From Sarcophilus harrisii (lineage: Eukaryota > Chordata > Mammalia > Dasyuromorphia > Dasyuridae): 64,000 nt of DNA. This document shows positions 1 to 10,725 of the stretch, piece by piece. The notes below the pieces were generated by a model. It was not told the DNA's origin. It searched no databases and saw only the letters and a list, made by a program, of their open reading frames with translations. The stretch is from assembly GCF_902635505.1 (NCBI RefSeq), contig NC_045429.1, positions 430,183,669-430,247,668 of the forward strand, written 5' to 3'. Position 1 is the first letter of the stretch; each line of letters opens with the position of its first letter. The position numbers and the translations under genes were made by a program.

Positions 1-480
1 TGATAAAGGGCTTATTTCCACTTAATTTATACTTCTGATTAACTACTACTTCAATTTGATTGATTGATTCAAGTGAGCCACCTGGACCTTTTGTCATTAT
101 ACTAATTATTATTATATTACTTTAATTACTTTAAGCTATTATATATAATTTTTTAGCTTTGTCTTCCCAGGACTCAAGACAGTATCATCTTGTTCAGAGC
201 AGCACATTTGTTAATGAGTGTTAATTGATTACTAATTAGCTGAACAATTTTGGAGTTGTCTCAGGAGGTGGTGGAGTCTCCCTCTTGGGAGGTCTAGCAG
301 GCATTGAATGAAGGTCACTTCTCTAAAATGTGGTGGAGAGGATTCTTGATCAAGGAATAAGTTGAATTATGGGTATCCAAAGATCCTTTCTAACCCTGAG
401 ATTTGGGATTTATAAAAGGGATAGGGGGTTCCTGTCTTCATAATTCAGCCTTGTACTATTGAAGTACAATAGTATAAGGA
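1..480. other. No gene seen; AT-rich DNA
   Basis: No exon or recognisable repeat was found. A TATA-like stretch lies near 412-420, and perfect 8-base inverted arms (454-461 and 467-474, 5-base spacer) follow it. Neither is tied to a gene. Confidence 0.4.
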
Positions 481-484
481 GTTT

Positions 485-602
485 GGGGAGTCTGAAGATG
501 TTGGGTTCTAATCATGGTTGTGCTAATAAAGCACTGAGATCTGTGTCTCATTTTCTTCTTTGATAAAAAGAAGGATTTGGAATAAATGTTCTCTACAGTT
601 TG
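485..602 (+). mobile_element. THER1/MIR-type CORE-SINE body
   Basis: The sequence follows the THER1/MIR pattern: a 'ggttctaatc' B-box-like segment, then a diverged 'ctcattttcttctttgat' segment matching the family's cctcatctgtaaaatg core. The tail continues into the minisatellite at 603-770. Family assigned from memory of the consensus. Confidence 0.6.
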
Positions 603-770
603 TTCCAACTCTGACATTCTGCATAGTGTCATTCCCTTCCAGTTCTGACATTCTGTGTTCTATGATTCCTTTCCAGCTCTGATGTTCTGTGTTCTGATTC
701 TCTTCCAACTCTGACATTCTGTGTTCTGTGATTCCCTCCCAGTTTTGACATTCTATACTTTGAGATTCCC
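603..770 (+). repeat. 34-bp minisatellite, five units, grown from a SINE tail
   Basis: Five head-to-tail units start at about 603, 637, 671, 703 and 737. Four are 34 bases long and one is 32. Each begins ttccaactctgacattctg or a variant, which is the usual 3' end of THER1/MIR SINEs ('ccttccagctctgacattct'). Confidence 0.85.
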
Positions 771-825
771 TCTTCTGCCATCATTTGAGCTGTGCCATTT
801 TATGTTCCAACATAATATGTCCTAA

Positions 826-1045
826 GGCAGAAGTGGCAAATATGGCACCTGCCACTTATAAGTGTCCTGCAATACTCAACAGAGCTCAACTTAAAAATGA
901 AAATCTAATTGGGAAATATTAAACAAAATAAATAAAAATACAATAAAGCATAGATAACATAAAGTTTTAGTTTTCTAAGTCAGTATGCAGTTCCTATTTT
1001 TGTGACCTCTGTTTCTAGTTGAGTATTACATCACTATGCTAAGGT
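826..1045. mobile_element. Non-autonomous hAT-like DNA transposon
   Basis: The centre (aaatattaaacaaaataaat, then aaaatacaataaagcataga) matches a short hAT-derived element common in marsupials whose ends read like 'caggggtgtcaaactc'. Both ends here are degraded, so the boundaries are approximate. Assigned from memory. Confidence 0.5.
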
Positions 1046-1149
1046 ACCTTCTGGCTCTACCATTATATGTGGTTTATAGTCTAAGATCCCTTCCAATATT
1101 GTTATTATTTTAATCAATTAAACAAAAAAAGAACTTCCAATATTTATTA

Positions 1150-1265
1150 TTTTCCAGATATGATACAAGTTGCTGGAGTTACAAAGACAAAAATGAAGTA
1201 TTTCTCACCTTGAAGAAGTATACATACTCTCAAGAGAGATAACAAGTATGTAAATAAGCATTTAT
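1150..1265 (-). mobile_element. L2-related 3' end fragment
   Basis: The segment 'gttacaaagacaaaaatgaa' followed by 'agagagataacaagtatgta' matches the antisense 3' end of marsupial L2-type elements (gatacaaagacaaaaatg ... gggagacaac). Short and diverged. Confidence 0.45.
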
Positions 1266-1307
1266 AAGCTTTTTGTAAATAAGAGTTATTTTTTTTGGGG
1301 GGGGGGC

Positions 1308-2650
1308 AGGATTGATGTTAACACTGACATTATTAAAAATATCAAATAGTGCAGGGCCAGGTAGAAATCCCTGAGATACTACACTAGAAACTTTCTACCA
1401 CATTGTCATCAAACCATTAATATATGACTAAATCCATGGTCACATGATTGATATATCTCCATATTCTCCCTGAAGATAGTTTGAGATACGTTGAGAAAAA
1501 CTTGACTGAAATTGAGGTAAACTCTATTGACATCATCCCCTTTATCTATTAATCCAGTAATCTTGTCAAAAATAGAAATGAGGTTAGTTTGACATGACCT
1601 ATTCCTTGATGAAGTCATATTGTAATCATTGCTTCCATTTCTAGATGTTTACAACCATCTCTTGAATGATTCATCCTGGAAATTGAAGCCACGTCATGCT
1701 AAGTGGCCTATGTTTTCCAAGTTCTCTTGTCTTCTCTTTTCTGTGAAAATTGGGATGTTTTGTCTTTCTCCAGTCCGATGGTACCTCTCCTGTTTTCCAT
1801 AAAAAGTAATACTTTCATTAACTAATGAGTGACTCAACAATCTCTTCTGTCAGTTCCTTTAGGACCTTTCATGAGTGTAGTTCATTTGAGTGAGATGGTT
1901 TGAAATCATGAAGGGCAGCCAGGTGGTCTCTTCCCATCTTCTCACTTAGCTATTAATTCCCAGTTAATCCATTTTTTTTCTGTTATGTCCAGATTAAAGG
2001 TCATTCTCCTTTGAAGAAAGATCAAAATCAAAATAAGAACTGAGTATCTGTGTTAACACTATCTCATCCAAGCTAAGCAAAGGTCTTATTCAGAGATATG
2101 CTGAAGTCAGCTCAAACTAGCTTGAGAGAGCTGATTGTTAAATTTTCAGTTTGAACATTTATACCTCAGAAATCAACAAGCACTACTAATTAGGACTTGA
2201 TTATTATTTGTCTTCTGTCTTCACTTTCAGTGGTGGAGAAAATGTTAATAATGCAGATCCTTTATTCGGTGTCCCCTCCTTTGGAGAGCTGTTTGTTAAA
2301 CATTTACCAGCATTCCCTGATTCTATTCCTTCTTTAACTCTCCTTTTCACTTAATACTACTTTAAAAGTTCTATTGTTGTCATTATTTTCCCTTGCCATC
2401 CTCAGCTCATTCTGAGGTTTAGTATTTTTAACAGTATTTTTTTATGGATCCCATACTCATATTCATTCTGTTATCTACTTGGATTGCTTCAATTTTTCTC
2501 TATATTTCTTTTTAAAATTTTAGTCAATGAGTTCCCTGTGCATCCGCATTAGTGTTTTTTTTTAAACAAAACTTTCTCTCTTCTCAGTGGAATTTCTTCC
2601 CATTGTATCTTCAAAACATTGTGAGTTCCAGATTTTTTGGTTTCCTTACT
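1308..2650 (-). mobile_element. L3/CR1 LINE fragments, antisense
   Basis: Two blocks read as antisense L3/CR1 reverse transcriptase and 3' sequence: 1308-1910 (landmark 'tctattaatccagtaatctt', then gaaatgaggttagtttgacatg) and about 2330-2650 (landmark 'ctcattctgaggtttagtat'). A different repeat, about 2030-2320, interrupts them. Heavily diverged; no intact frame. Confidence 0.65.
2030..2320. repeat. Unclassified dispersed repeat, copy 1
   Basis: This segment shares 'gagaaaatgttaataatg', a preceding 'agctgattgttaaatttt' region and a following 'ttgttaaacatttaccagca' with a second copy at 8760-9085 in the same orientation. I cannot name the family; an ancient SINE or LINE-related element is likely. 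Confidence 0.5.
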
Positions 2651-2873
2651 CAGTGCAGCTGTCCAGAGAAACATGCAGCTTCTTAGAAAAGATAATTGCT
2701 ACTATAAGGATCGTTATGAATATGAAAGGACTAAAGAGATAGACCTGATCATACAGTAGAAACAGACATGGGAGTTTCTCTGATAGTACAGATCCAAGGT
2801 AAGTGTGAAATACCTGGCCAGCAGTTCTATGAACCTTTCTTTACCTCCCAGGAGAATATATGGATGTAATGGA

Positions 2874-2918
<45 letters not shown>

Positions 2919-3164
2919 TTGGTAGCACAATATTAGATGTTATATTTTTAAACAATTCTGTTGACATGAAGGAAATAAATCTTTATTTAAATATTATTAT
3001 TTAAATTAATCAAATTTAAATATATTTATTTAAATCTTATACTATATATCTATTTTGCATGTGGAATGGAGAGACTGGATGATAAAAAGGCCAGTTCTTG
3101 AAGAGTACATAGATGTTTCCCATCATTTTTATACTAATTTTGGAAAGCATTTGTTTATGTATTT
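2651..3164. repeat. (GT)n microsatellite in otherwise unassigned DNA
   Basis: A near-perfect (TG)n run of about 40 bases lies at 2876-2916. The rest, including AT-rich sequence around 2985-3045, has no feature I recognise. Confidence 0.7.
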
Positions 3165-3372
3165 TCATGATAGTGGCTGGTGACAGTGGATCATATTGTG
3201 TCATTCTAGGCAAATCACAACATCTGCTCATATCAGTTTCCTTATCTGTAAAATGGGGATAATAATAGCACTACCTCCCTGAGTTACTGTAAAGATAAAA
3301 TGAAACCATATTCATAAAGAATGTTGAACATTTCCAAGTGCAATGTAAATACCAGTTATTGTTTATTATTAT
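3165..3372 (+). mobile_element. MIR/THER1 SINE
   Basis: The landmark 'cagtttccttatctgtaaaa' is followed by 'tggggataataatagcacta' and a 'ttattgtttattattatc' end. This is a typical MIR core and 3' half. Confidence 0.75.
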
Positions 3373-4393
3373 CAATTATTATTTCTGTGTCATGATAAAA
3401 AGTCTTTTAATTGTGACGCTAAATGAATAAGTAAGCAACTGGAATATTGTTTATTTAGAACTGAGTGTGTATACATACATATATCTATGTCTTTTTTAAA
3501 TCTCTTTTAGGATAAAGACATAGTAGTGGTATTACTGGGTCAAAGGGTATGCATGGTTTTATAGCTCTTTGGATATAATTCCAAATTGTTCTACAAAATG
3601 ATTGCATCAGGTCACAATTCTACCAGCAACATATTAATATTTTATTTTTTCCCATATCCTTTCCACCTTTTCTGTCCTATTAGCCAATCAGCCAATATGA
3701 GATCGTACCTCAGAACTGTTTCAGCTTGCATTTTGCCCATCGATAGTGAGTAAAACAGTTTTTTTTCCCATATGGCTATAGTTATCTTTGATTACTTCAT
3801 GTGAAAAATATTCATATCTTTTGATCATTTAGCAGTTGAAGAATGATTTTTATTTTTATAAATTTGAGTTTTCTATCTGTTTGAGAAATAAAGCCTTTAT
3901 CAGAGAAACTTTTCAAATTGTTTTTCACAGTTATTATTACTGTTATTTCCCACCATCCTCTTTTCTTTCCTGTTTATTCTATTTCTCTCTCCTTTTACCC
4001 TGTCCCTTCTCAAAAGTGTTTTGTTTCTAATAATCCCCTCCTCAAGTGTACCCTCCCTTCTATTGCCCCTACTTTTTCTTATGCCCTCCAACTTTTCTGT
4101 AGGGCAAGATAGATTTCTATTCCCAATTGAGTGTGTGTGTATATTATTTTTCTCTTTAAGCCAATTCTGATGAGAGGAAGTTTCACTCCTTCCCTCTCAA
4201 CTCCTTCTTCTCCTCCACTGTAAAAAGTTTTCCTTCTCTCTTTTATGTGAGATAATTTACCCCATTCTACCTCTCCTTTTTCCTTTCCCACAGTATATTC
4301 TTCTCTTACACTTTAATTTTAATTTTTTATATATAATGCCTTCATATTCCACTCACACCTATGCTCTCTATGCCTATGGTCAGTGTTGTGATA

Positions 4394-4419
4394 CAGGAGC
4401 CACTTACTAGTGGCTCCTG
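4394..4419. repeat. Perfect 11-bp inverted repeat (hairpin)
   Basis: The arm caggagccact (4394-4404) and its exact reverse complement agtggctcctg (4409-4419) are separated by tact. It directly abuts the GGA-repeat tract. Confidence 0.85.
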
Positions 4420-4420
4420 G

Positions 4421-4505
4421 AGGGGGGAGGAGGAGGAGGAGGAGGAGGAGGAGGAAGGAGGAGGAGGAGGAGGAGGAGGAGGAGTCGGCGTCGGCGTCGG
4501 CGACC
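4421..4505. repeat. (GGA)n triplet tract ending in (TCGGCG)3
   Basis: About 20 GGA/AGG triplets with one interruption are followed by three TCGGCG hexamers and accaccacc. The CpG-containing hexamer is unlike the surrounding AT-rich DNA. Reading frames across this stretch (polyserine or Asp-Ala runs) are low-complexity artefacts. Confidence 0.9.
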
Positions 4506-5440
4506 ACCACCGAGAGGTAGTCGTTGAGACTGTCTGACCTCTCTCCTCTTCTATTTCATTCCCAGGCTAAAAGCAACACCTGTGTCAGTAAAGGCTGCTT
4601 TGCAAGTCCTTCAGATGTTATGATTCACAGCTGTGGAGGTTCTAGGAGAATTAACCTGCGCCTTCACCTAGGCATGGTCCTTAACAGGTCAGGATTTTTT
4701 TTCCTGTTGTTTGCTCATTTCCCCAGATTATTGCTTCACTTTTAACACTTTATTAAACTAGGACTCTCCTTCCAGGGAGGAGGGTGTACTGTTCCAAGGT
4801 TCAGGGCTTTTGTCCAGTTGTTTTCAAAGATACTTCAAGGAACCTGTAAGTTTTTAGTTCTTTCAAGATGGTATGACCTAAGGAGAGGTATTTACTACTC
4901 TCCTGACCTGTGCTTTGATCTATGAGAGATCACAAGAGCTTTTTTCTACCTTGGAACCATGAGGAGGGTCTTTGCTCTGCTGTATCCACAAGTTCTTGTG
5001 TGCTAGTGCTTTTCCTTGTTCTGGTTCTGCCATCCAAGACTGTGTCCTGGGTCTGGGTGTAGATAAAACAAATTTCTGTTTCAGTGCTAGGAAAGAGACC
5101 TCTATCATTTCCTTCTGACAATCTGTGGGCTGAGAGGTTCAAAAGCAAACACTGTCACTTCTGAATCAGTGACTCCTAAAGTTGTTTCCTTCCTAATTTG
5201 CTGGGGTTGGGGCTGTGTCGGTGCAATCTCTATTGGATTGTGCTCCATTCTCCCCCAAATGTGACACACCGTTCTCGTTGGCCTTCTAAGTTGTCTTGGG
5301 CTGGAAAATTGGTTCACACCATCTTTTTTTTAGCACTCTAAAATTTGTTTACAGTCATGATTTTAAAATATTTGGAGGGGTTTGGGAGAGAGCTAGGACA
5401 AGTTCCTGCATTTATTCTACCATCTTGGCTCTGCCTCCAG

Positions 5441-6230
5441 TAAAATTTTAAAATAAGGGACACTGAACTCCTTTGGGGAGCCTTTAATTGTCAGTGTTCT
5501 TCTTCAAATGGTCACACCAGGGCAAGATACAATAAGCTTGTCTCCTCCCTTGCTGAAGTACCATTTATAACTTGTTATGTAGTTTGTTTTATATTTAATC
5601 TTTCCCTGGAGTTCTTTTAAATTCAATTTTTCTAAAAGACTTTTCCCATGCTTAAGGAATCTCTTGCTTCACTGAAGAGACAGAAGGTATCAGGACTGAG
5701 ACCTTCCTAGTGTCTGTGAGATACACCTAAAGCCCACCTGTCCAAACATAATATCAGTTCTTTGCTGGTGGCCAGAGAAACTCATTGAGCTTATAAAGAA
5801 GATAGTGGAGAAAGCAATAGTGGTAGGAGTAGGGGTAGGCTTGCATTGTGAAATCAGATTTTCAGTTCACACAGACTTGTCCTTTTGGAAAAGGTATGAG
5901 TTTTCCTCTGCCCTACCCCAATCACGTCATCTTTGTTCTGTGAAATAGTCATTATCTCTGAGATATTAAACAGTTTTAATGCCCCATTCCATTACTGATG
6001 CATTCCCCACATTCCAAGTAGAGCACAGGAAAGATCTCAGAGCAAGAAAAGACACCAGTTTCTCCCGTTTTCTCAAAGAAGGGCAAGGACTCCGAATCTT
6101 TCCAGCTTGGCGGTTCTAAGGAATGTTTATCATTAACATTTTCCCATGGGTACCTGAGGCAGATGAGGAGTAGTACTTATCTGGCTTCCTCCCAGATCTC
6201 CTTCAATCCCAGGATCACATCTAAAGAGAA
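5441..6230. other. No recognisable feature
   Basis: No exon, SINE or LINE landmark was recognised on either strand. Confidence 0.4.
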
Positions 6231-6234
6231 TCAT

Positions 6235-6360
6235 ATGGATTCACTCATTGAATTTTTATTTATTTTTTGCAGGTGGAGAAATTTGTCCCAACACACAAAG
6301 ATAGTAAGTGACAGAGCTGGGGTTTGAATCCAGGTCTTTTCCCTCAGCACCATGCTATTT
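6235..6360 (+). mobile_element. MIR SINE fragment
   Basis: 'gtgacagagctggggtttga' followed by 'atccaggtctt' is the MIR core ('agtggcagagctgggattcgaac'). Confidence 0.75.
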
Positions 6361-6371
6361 CCCATGGGGAG

Positions 6372-6402
6372 TACTTCCCCCCCCCCCCCACACACACACA
6401 CT
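6372..6402. repeat. Poly-C plus (CA)n microsatellite
   Basis: A run of cytosines near 6378-6390 passes directly into about six CA dinucleotides. Confidence 0.85.
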
Positions 6403-6597
6403 CATAGCTCCTGAAAAATAAGGGAAAATCCTTAATGATATCTAAAAAGTCTTCTGTGTAATCTGAACTCAAAAGGGATAGTGAGCCTTAGTCTCCTCAA
6501 CTGAGTAAGGTTCCTTCTGGCTCTCAATCTATGTTCCAATGATGTTCCTTGTAGTTTAAAATCTTTAGACCCTTAAAACATCCTGCAAACAATGTTT

Positions 6598-6825
6598 TTT
6601 AGTTGTGTCTGACTCTTCATAACCCTATTTGGGGTTTTCTGGGCACAGATACTGGAGTGGTTTGCCATTTCCCTCCACAGGTCATTTGACAGAAATTGAG
6701 ACAAACAGCATTAGTGACTTGCTCAGGATCACAGAGCTAGTATGTGAGGCTGGATTTGAACTCAGATCTTCCTGATTCCAGATCCCATGGTCTATCTATT
6801 GTGTCACCCAGCTGTCCTAGTCTGT
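6598..6825 (-). mobile_element. tRNA-derived marsupial SINE (MAR1/WSINE type), antisense
   Basis: On the minus strand it runs from 'ggacagctgggtgacacaat' through 'ctgagttcaaatccagcctc' to the tail complement of 'tactggagtggtttgccatt'. The order of tRNA-like head, core and 3' tail matches other copies in this window, such as 17155-17425. Confidence 0.85.
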
Positions 6826-7016
6826 GAATACAGGAATGTGTGAATGAATATATGTGTTGGAGGTTGTCAGACATCCTTAATTTTTTTTCCTTTACCTCTT
6901 GAAAAGGAAGTACCTATATTAATATGGCAATGAATACTGGACATAACCCTAAAACGTGGCTTTTTGAAGATGGACTTAATAGGGAAGAAAGAAAAGAAGG
7001 GGAGGGATGGTGAGAA

Positions 7017-7256
7017 GGAGGAAGGAAGGAAGGAAGGAAGGAAGGAAGGAAGGAAGGAAGGAAGGAAGAGAAGAAAGAAGGGAGGAAGGGAAGGAAGAAA
7101 GGAGGAAGGAAGGAAGGGGAGACAGAAGTAGAGGAGAAAGAAAGGAAGAAAGGGAGGAAGAGGAGAGGAGAAGGGAGGGAGGGAAGGAAGAAGGAAAGGA
7201 AAAAAGTAAGGGAAGGAAGAAGGAAGGAAGGGAGGAAGGGGGAGGGAGGGAGAAAG
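7017..7256. repeat. (GGAA)n/(GGGA)n purine tract
   Basis: About 240 bases of nearly pure purine on the plus strand, with a cleaner (GGAA)n core at 7020-7067. The long frames on both strands here are compositional artefacts. Confidence 0.95.
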
Positions 7257-7257
7257 G

Positions 7258-7560
7258 TCCCAGATTTAGGTCTGGAAGGTCCTTAAAACTCATCAAATCC
7301 AACTGCCTCATTCTATAAAGCAAGAAGCCAAGGTTGGGAGATTAAATGATTAGCTTGGAATCACACTACTTATACATGTCTAAAGCAGCACTTAAATGAA
7401 AGTCTTCCTGACTCCAAATCCAATCCATTAGCTACTATGCCATGCCTCTACTGGAAGTCACTCCATCAGTCACCTTGTCCAACCATCTCATTTTAGAGAA
7501 GTTACTTGCTTAAGGTCATCTAAGTCATCAGCACCAAAGGCAGCATTGCCTTTGGGGTCC
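7258..7560 (+). mobile_element. MIR SINE fragments
   Basis: 'tgattagcttggaatcacac' and 'aagtcttcctgactccaaat' mark one MIR copy (7258-7450). A second, poorer one (7470-7560) carries 'gttacttgcttaaggtcatc'. Confidence 0.65.
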
Positions 7561-8190
7561 TGGGGCAGGACCCCAGGCTGTGTGACTGCAGAGTCCCCTG
7601 TGCCATAAACATCTGATTGTGATCTCTGGGGATGGGAGATGGGAGATCAACAAGGAGAAAAAAGAGGAGGGGAAGGAGATGGGTCCAGTATATTTATGTT
7701 CATGATAAAAGGTCTAGCCTGCACCTTCTCCCACTGAGGTCATGGCTCACTGATTCCAGCCAGCTCCTCCTCTTCACAGCTACCTCTCACTGACTGATGA
7801 GCCTTGGTTAATAAAGCAGAACCTCACCACTGCAGGTTTCCCTTCCTGGATCTGCAAATAATTTCAGCCACTGTGGCTTGGTCTTGTCTGCCTCGCCCTT
7901 GGTCACATTTTCCTGTCTGAGAAGTCCCCTAGCCCCTTGTCGTGGCCTGATAGCATCAGAGGCCTCTTTGGCCCCTTACTGGAGTTTTTGGTCTTTTTCC
8001 TCTCTAGCCAGAGATTCCCCTTATCTCGTCTCCCTTCACTCCTTTTTCTTTCCCTTCCCACCTAAGAGGGGGCATGAGCATTACTCTTTCCTAGGTGCAG
8101 ACATGGCCCATGTGAGTGACTTCCCCAGACCCGGAGGGTCTAAACTGGCTGTTTTACTACTTCTTTGGTACTTGGGTCTAAATACATCAT
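7561..8190. other. No recognisable feature
   Basis: GC content is higher here than in the flanks. An open frame at 7878-8192 has no signal peptide, domain or splice context that I recognise, and I do not call it a gene. Confidence 0.4.
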
Positions 8191-8283
8191 GAGGCAGGGA
8201 CCCAGATTTAAATCCTGGCTCTTCTATTTAGTTAAAATCCAGAGATGCCTCAGTTTCCACAAATGAGAAACTAATCTAAATAA

Positions 8284-8750
8284 ATGAACTCTGAGGTTTC
8301 TTTTTAGATATAAATTCCAGGATCCAATTAATAATTAGCAATGAAAATCTATTTACTCCTTTCTTATTTGATTCTATAGAAATAGGAACTTACCCATGAA
8401 GGGGAAAATACACATTTTATTTTAATTTATTTTATATAAATATAACCTGAATTTTTATGGACACCTGCGGTTTGGGGTATTGTTTCTATCATTTACCTGA
8501 CACCTCTCTCCAGGGAGATGAACTCTGAGTTTTCTTTCAGATGTAAACTCCAGGATCCTATTAACAATTAACAGTGAAAATCTAATTATTTTCTACTTTT
8601 TTATTTCATAGAACTAGAAACTTTACCCCATGGATGGTACATTTTATTTTAATCTATTTTATATAAATATAATTTAGGTTTTTATGGATACCTGCCTTTG
8701 GAGTGTTGTTTCTGCCCTTTACCTGACACTTCTCTCCAGGAGTGTCCTAG
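8284..8750 (+). repeat. Diverged tandem duplication, period about 234 bp
   Basis: Unit 1 starts atgaactctgaggtttcttt at 8284 and unit 2 starts atgaactctgagttttcttt at 8518. Both continue through 'ccaggatcc', 'attttattttaat' and 'tttacctgacac' to 'ctctctccag'. The units differ at many positions, so the duplication is old. Confidence 0.85.
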
Positions 8751-8759
8751 AACCAATTC

Positions 8760-9085
8760 CAACTGCATCAAACCAATTGTTAAATGGTCAATGTGAGCAT
8801 TTGTACTTTGGAAATCTTCAAACCCAATAAATCAGGGCCTGGTTTATTGTTTTATTGATTGTCTAGACTTAAGAAAGTATGGTAGAAAATGTTAATAATG
8901 TTGTTTAAACTTAAAAAGTTTGTTGTGATTATATATAAATGTTTATATATATATGTGTGTGTGTGTATGTATACATATGTATATGCATATATACATACTC
9001 ACATATGTGTCTATATATATGTATAGAGTATGTATATAAAGATCTGATTGTTAAACATTTATTAGCATGCTTCTGATCTTCTCCC
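8760..9085. repeat. Unclassified dispersed repeat, copy 2, with internal AT/GT microsatellite
   Basis: It shares 'tagaaaatgttaataatg' and 'ttgttaaacatttattagca' with copy 1 (2030-2320). A TA/TG-rich microsatellite (about 8930-9040) separates the two shared blocks. Confidence 0.5.
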
Positions 9086-9319
9086 ATTACCCAGTTCACT
9101 TTAATACATCAAATCTACTTCTCTCCTACAGTGCTTACTATTTATTAATTATTTGAACCTTCATTTAACAATGGTTCTGAGATCAGCCATCTTTTCATTT
9201 CCCATCAAGTTGCATTCATCCTGAAATTTATACCTCAGAATTATTCTGCTCTTCTGTGTGATTTCCTTTTGATTGGAGCCTCCATTTAAGAATTACAATA
9301 ACTGTTATTATTATTTACT

Positions 9320-9372
9320 GTCAGCACAGCCTTTGACACACAGAAATGCTTAATAAATATTTGTAAGTTGTT
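9320..9372 (+). mobile_element. L2/MIR 3' tail fragment
   Basis: 'cacacagaaatgcttaataa' followed by 'atatttgtaagttg' matches the tail shared by L2 and related repeats (agtaggtgcttaataaatg). Confidence 0.55.
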
Positions 9373-9944
9373 TTACATTTACTTTGTTATGGACTAAACC
9401 ATGACCCTATGAGCTGGTTATGAGTCACTCTCCATTCCATCTCCCATCCCATATCAAAAGGGTCAAGCTGACCAATTCAACCTATAGATGAGAATTGCTA
9501 CTCCATTAATAGAGGGGGGAAATCTCAAGGACAAATGCTTCTGAAACCCTATTAATCCCTATTTTATGATACTGACATGTAGCTAGGGCACCTAGGGCCC
9601 CTACGTTCATGGACTGACCCAACCCTCTTGGTTTCCTCATGCTCTTATAGCCCTAGCATACTGGTGTCCTGATCCCAAAGGAAGAGTTGTTATAATCAGG
9701 GCTAAAAGAATGAAGGAAAAAGGAATCCTCTATCTCTGTCGACCTTCATTTCTAACCTGACCTTTAACCTTTCCTCCTCCCCCAACTTCTTTTTCTTCCC
9801 TCCTGACTCTTCTGTGGGTGGGTTTAGATCACAAAAGGGTTCCTCCCACTTTCTTGGCTCTCATCTCCTTCCTGTGGTTATTTTGGGGGCCTCTGCTGGA
9901 GCTGGCCACATCCTTCTGAGTCAGTTTTCCATTCCATCCCCCAC
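9373..9944. other. No recognisable feature
   Basis: Moderately pyrimidine-rich (9760-9810), with no repeat or exon landmark that I recognise. Confidence 0.4.
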
Positions 9945-10165
9945 AGGGTAGCATCTAGTTTAAGAATGCCTTTTCTGGTCTTTGATTCCAGCTTCCATTT
10001 ACATTAGCCTTCTTACCATTCACTAGATGAACAAATTGACTCCTCATCAGCATCCACTCTGGTATTCTCAAGTTCTTTTCCTAGCACCCCAGGTGTTTTA
10101 TTTCATCTGAAATGCATTTATCTACAAAGTCAATATCTCTTATCTAAATGAGACCTTAACCAGAA
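9945..10165 (+). mobile_element. L2 LINE 3' fragment
   Basis: 'catttacattagccttctta' followed by a 'ttctcaagttcttttcctag' region and 'tttcatctgaaatgcattta' resembles the sense 3' region of marsupial L2. Diverged. Confidence 0.4.
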
Positions 10166-10519
10166 TAAGCTGAATGGACAGATACTTGTTGACAGAGAAA
10201 TAAAATAAGTTCACAGATAACAATTTGAAACTTAAGACCAAGGTCACCATTCTGGGGAAATTTCATCTCTGGCCTCTTCCCCCACTTTGAATTTCCAGAG
10301 ACCAAAAGTGGTCATAGTGTGTGGGAAGTTGTTAGGGGGATAGAGAGTCCAAGTTCTTTAGTTTTCAGAGCAGAGGTTTCCATATGACCCAAGTCCAGAT
10401 GTGTGAAGAGCAGTTTTCAGTGTGACAGTTGAAACAGGTGGCTTCAATACCCTGTCTAACGGGCATTCTCATAAATCAAAGTCAGCTTGGAATGTTGGCC
10501 ATAGAATTCATCCATCCCA

Positions 10520-10725
10520 AAGATCATCTCCTCTCCTCAGGGCCCCTGGTTTATTTTGGAGGCAGCAATCTTGGGTTCAAATCCTAACTTTCCAATTTAA
10601 TACATGTGTGACTTCACTTTTCTGGGTCTCAGTTTCCTCCTCTAGAAAAAGTGTGGGATGGGAATAGATGATGAATTCTAAAGTCCTTTTCTGCCTTTCA
10701 GTTTATCATTCTGTGATCCTTGGAC
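10520..10725 (+). mobile_element. THER1/MIR CORE-SINE
   Basis: 'cagcaatcttgggttcaaat' (B-box-like), 'gtctcagtttcctcctctag', and 'attctaaagtccttttctgc' leading to 'attctgtgatcct' form the complete THER1 order. Confidence 0.8.

Larger units (their letters stand above)
3470..5440 (-). mobile_element. Compact L1/HAL1-type LINE, antisense
   Basis: Read on the minus strand, the element starts at about 5440 with 'ggaggcagagccaagatggt', a typical L1/HAL1 5'UTR start. It runs through a 5'UTR/ORF1-like region and ends near 3470 in marsupial L1 3'UTR (plus-strand landmarks 'agtagtggtattactgggtc' at about 3522 and 'ctttatcagagaaacttttc' at about 3895). It is about 2 kb long with no ORF2 block visible, as in half-L1 elements or a deleted L1. 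A triplet repeat sits inside it at 4420-4505. No intact frame. Confidence 0.65.

Noticed and set aside
412-530. TATA-like box followed by AATAAA, suggestive of a small gene or LTR
   Set aside because: The downstream part is a THER1/MIR SINE, and no exon or LTR end follows.
603-770. CRISPR-like direct repeats
   Set aside because: Units adjoin without spacers, and the genome is mammalian; it is a SINE-derived minisatellite.
6976-7323. Arg/Glu/Lys-rich and Ser/Leu-rich frames on both strands
   Set aside because: Same reason: (GGAA)n tract.
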